From Manis javanica (taxonomy: Eukaryota > Chordata > Mammalia > Pholidota > Manidae), in the NCBI RefSeq assembly GCF_040802235.1, contig NC_133169.1, positions 44,585,034-44,649,033 on the forward strand: a stretch of DNA of 64,000 nucleotides, written 5' to 3'. Shown piece after piece: positions 62,285 to 64,000 of the stretch (position 1 is its first letter; each line of letters opens with the position of its first letter). The notes beneath the pieces were generated by a model that saw only the letters and a list, made by a program, of their open reading frames with translations, did not search any database and was not told the origin of the DNA. The position numbers and the translations under genes were made by a program.

Positions 62285-62430
62285 ACCACGCGTCTTACTA
62301 TGTTGATAGACAGTGACCTCAATGGAGGGGTCAGGATTTGACAATATGGGTGAATGTTGAAACCACTCTGTTGTATATGTGAAACCATCATAAGATTGTG
62401 TATCAATGATACTTTATTTAAAAAAAAATT
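62285..62430 (+). repeat. L1 3' terminal fragment
   Basis: 'cgtcttactatgttgataga' to 'tatcaatgatactttattt' plus A8, the same terminal text as the other L1 3' ends; severely 5'-truncated. Confidence 0.85.
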
Positions 62431-62711
62431 CAGCCATGGCTTCATTTTTGTTTTTGTTGCTTTTCCTTCAGTTAAATTCATTACTATTAAATTGAATAGT
62501 TTTAAATAAACATAGAACCTATGAGCTCAATTTTATAAAAGCACATATATCCCTCTTTATGTAAATATACCAAAAAGGACTCCACCAATATTTACCTAAT
62601 GTTAACAAGTTATTTTTGAATTTAAGATGTTTCAAATTGTATATATTTTTATTTTCTGCATAATTTCAGTTTGGTGTAATGTATAATTTTTGCAAAACAT
62701 TACATTAACTT

Positions 62712-62728
62712 AAAAAATAGATCTGAAC
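62712..62728. repeat. Target-site duplication, left copy, of the ERV-tailed insertion
   Basis: 17 bases ending 'agatctgaac'; the partner at 63544-63560 differs at one base. Confidence 0.8.
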
Positions 62729-63543
62729 GTACCTCAAGACAAATGCTGGGCATAAAAGCCACAGGGCATAAATCGCAAAGTAAAAAGCTAACCTTTTCAA
62801 ACAATATTGCTTCTCTCTCACTTACCAACTTTATATTTCCCTGTATGGCCCCGGAAGATGAGTGGTTAGCCCGAGACGTGTAGGATTCCTTAAGGGAGGA
62901 ACAACCTAAGGCACAGTCACAGGGGGGCCATCAGGTGAGAAATTGGGGATCAACAGAGGTGAGGCTTAGAACCCCACACCCCCTGTTTTGAGAGAAATCT
63001 TCTGCATCCGTGGATGTTTTGTTGCCCTTTTCTAGCTTGGATTAACACATAGTCTATAGGCACACACCTGATCATCTACATTTGCCCTCTTACAGCACTA
63101 AACTATGTTTTCTACCTTTATCTTGCATCTACCTACCACTTCAGCATTTTATTAAAAATAATAATAATAATAAGGGAGAAATGTGGGATTCACAAATAAA
63201 TCAAGTATAAAATCAAACGAATATTCATATTTGACCTGATTGTTTATAGTTCATAATGCGTGATCAAAACCGAAAGTTTCTGTGATGACTGCCCTTGCAC
63301 TGTTCACCATGTAAGAACTTATTCACTGTAAGAATTTGTTCACCATGTAAGAACTTGTTTGTTATGCTTCAGAAGATTGGAGACAGTTGAGAACTAGGCT
63401 TGGGGTTGATTAATGATTGTGCATTGAGTCCCCTATACAGAATTTTATTGTTGTTAACAACTATTTGATCAATAAATAGGAGAGATGCCCTCTCAAAAAT
63501 AAATAAATAAATAAATAAATAAATAAAAATTTATGCCAATAAA
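62729..63543 (+). mobile_element. 5'-truncated copy of the ERV-derived L1 3' extension
   Basis: About 790 bases match the reverse complement of 2125-2920 of the full-length L1, beginning 'gtacctcaagaca' and running through 'ccccggaagatga', 'caccccctgttttgagag' and the AATAAA at 63471-63476 to 'gagatgccctctc'. An A-rich (AAAT)n tail follows. The element is bounded by a 17-bp target duplication, so it moved by L1-type target-primed reverse transcription. No coding capacity remains in this piece. Confidence 0.9.
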
Positions 63544-63560
63544 AAAAAATACATCTGAAC
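63544..63560. repeat. Target-site duplication, right copy
   Basis: Matches 62712-62728 with one substitution. The remaining sequence to 64000 shows no recognised gene. Confidence 0.8.
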
Positions 63561-64000
63561 AAAATTATGTAAAGTTGTAAACAGTTAATTCCAGGTGGTG
63601 GAACAAAATGTTTTTAAAAGCTATTGGAAACCGTCAGGGAAGGTGAATGAGTCCAGGGCTAACGATAGTAGGAAGCTGCTCCTCTCCGCAGGTGTGAAGG
63701 GGCTGGAGAGGACAGCCAGAGGGTGGCTGTGCAGGATTTGTGCCCTTGGGAGACTAACCCCTGTACTGACACCCGGCTGCCTCAGTGGGAAGGGAGCTGG
63801 GGAATAAGGACCAAACTGCATTCTCCTCCCACTCTGTTCTGTGATAGGAAATCACTGTTCAAACATGACCGTACTAAAGGATACAAAAGGTTTTTGTCTT
63901 GTCCACAGAGAACAAACTCCTGTGGCACAAAACAAGGCAAAAATACTTGGAGAGGGGTCAAGGAAGGGCAGATGGGGAATGACCAACACATGTGTGAGCT

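Noticed and set aside
1-64000. CRISPR arrays, operons, tRNA or rRNA genes
   Set aside because: The sequence is mammalian chromosomal DNA; I saw no regular spacer-repeat array and no convincing tRNA cloverleaf or rRNA text.

Overview
The window is a stretch of mammalian chromosome: AT-rich, dominated by LINE-1 (L1), with a few old MIR and MaLR pieces, retrocopies, one olfactory-receptor relic and one intact spliced gene. I see no Alu, B1/B2, BOV, CAN-SINE, VES or AfroSINE copies. The young L1 family has a tandem-repeat 5' UTR and an unusual 3' end. A laurasiatherian with few lineage SINEs, possibly a pangolin, would fit, but that is inference.

Layout. At 0.74-1.85 kb is a minus-strand retrocopy of PAWR. 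From 2.10 to 10.83 kb is a nearly complete minus-strand L1 bounded by a perfect 14-bp target-site duplication. It has an intact ORF1, an ORF2 with one stop and one frameshift, about 210-bp tandem monomers in the 5' UTR, and an extra 1.6-kb 3' segment that looks betaretroviral (integrase end, Env transmembrane remnant, LTR with poly(A) signal). From 11 to 27 kb are older L1 pieces in both orientations. At 28.4-29.4 kb is a dead OR14-like receptor. From 30.8 to 39 kb are more L1 ends, a solo-LTR-like element, a GC-rich block and LTR fragments. From 39 to 46.5 kb is mostly unique DNA with one CpG island (41.9-42.55 kb) and an MLT1 LTR.

The main gene is at 46.7-53.9 kb on the plus strand. Five exons with canonical GT-AG introns, all interrupted in phase 1, join into a 388-codon FAM170A-type zinc-finger reading frame followed by a poly(A) signal. 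Downstream are further L1 pieces, one holding a 136-bp copy of sequence found 2.5 kb away, a small GC-rich block at 58.8-59.25 kb, and at 62.73-63.54 kb a second, 5'-truncated copy of the ERV-type 3' segment with its own target-site duplication.

The most unusual system is this L1 lineage. Its native 3' end is followed by captured endogenous-retrovirus sequence that supplies a new polyadenylation signal, and the fused unit has moved at least twice. The layout resembles the SINE-R part of hominoid SVA elements but is attached to an autonomous L1.
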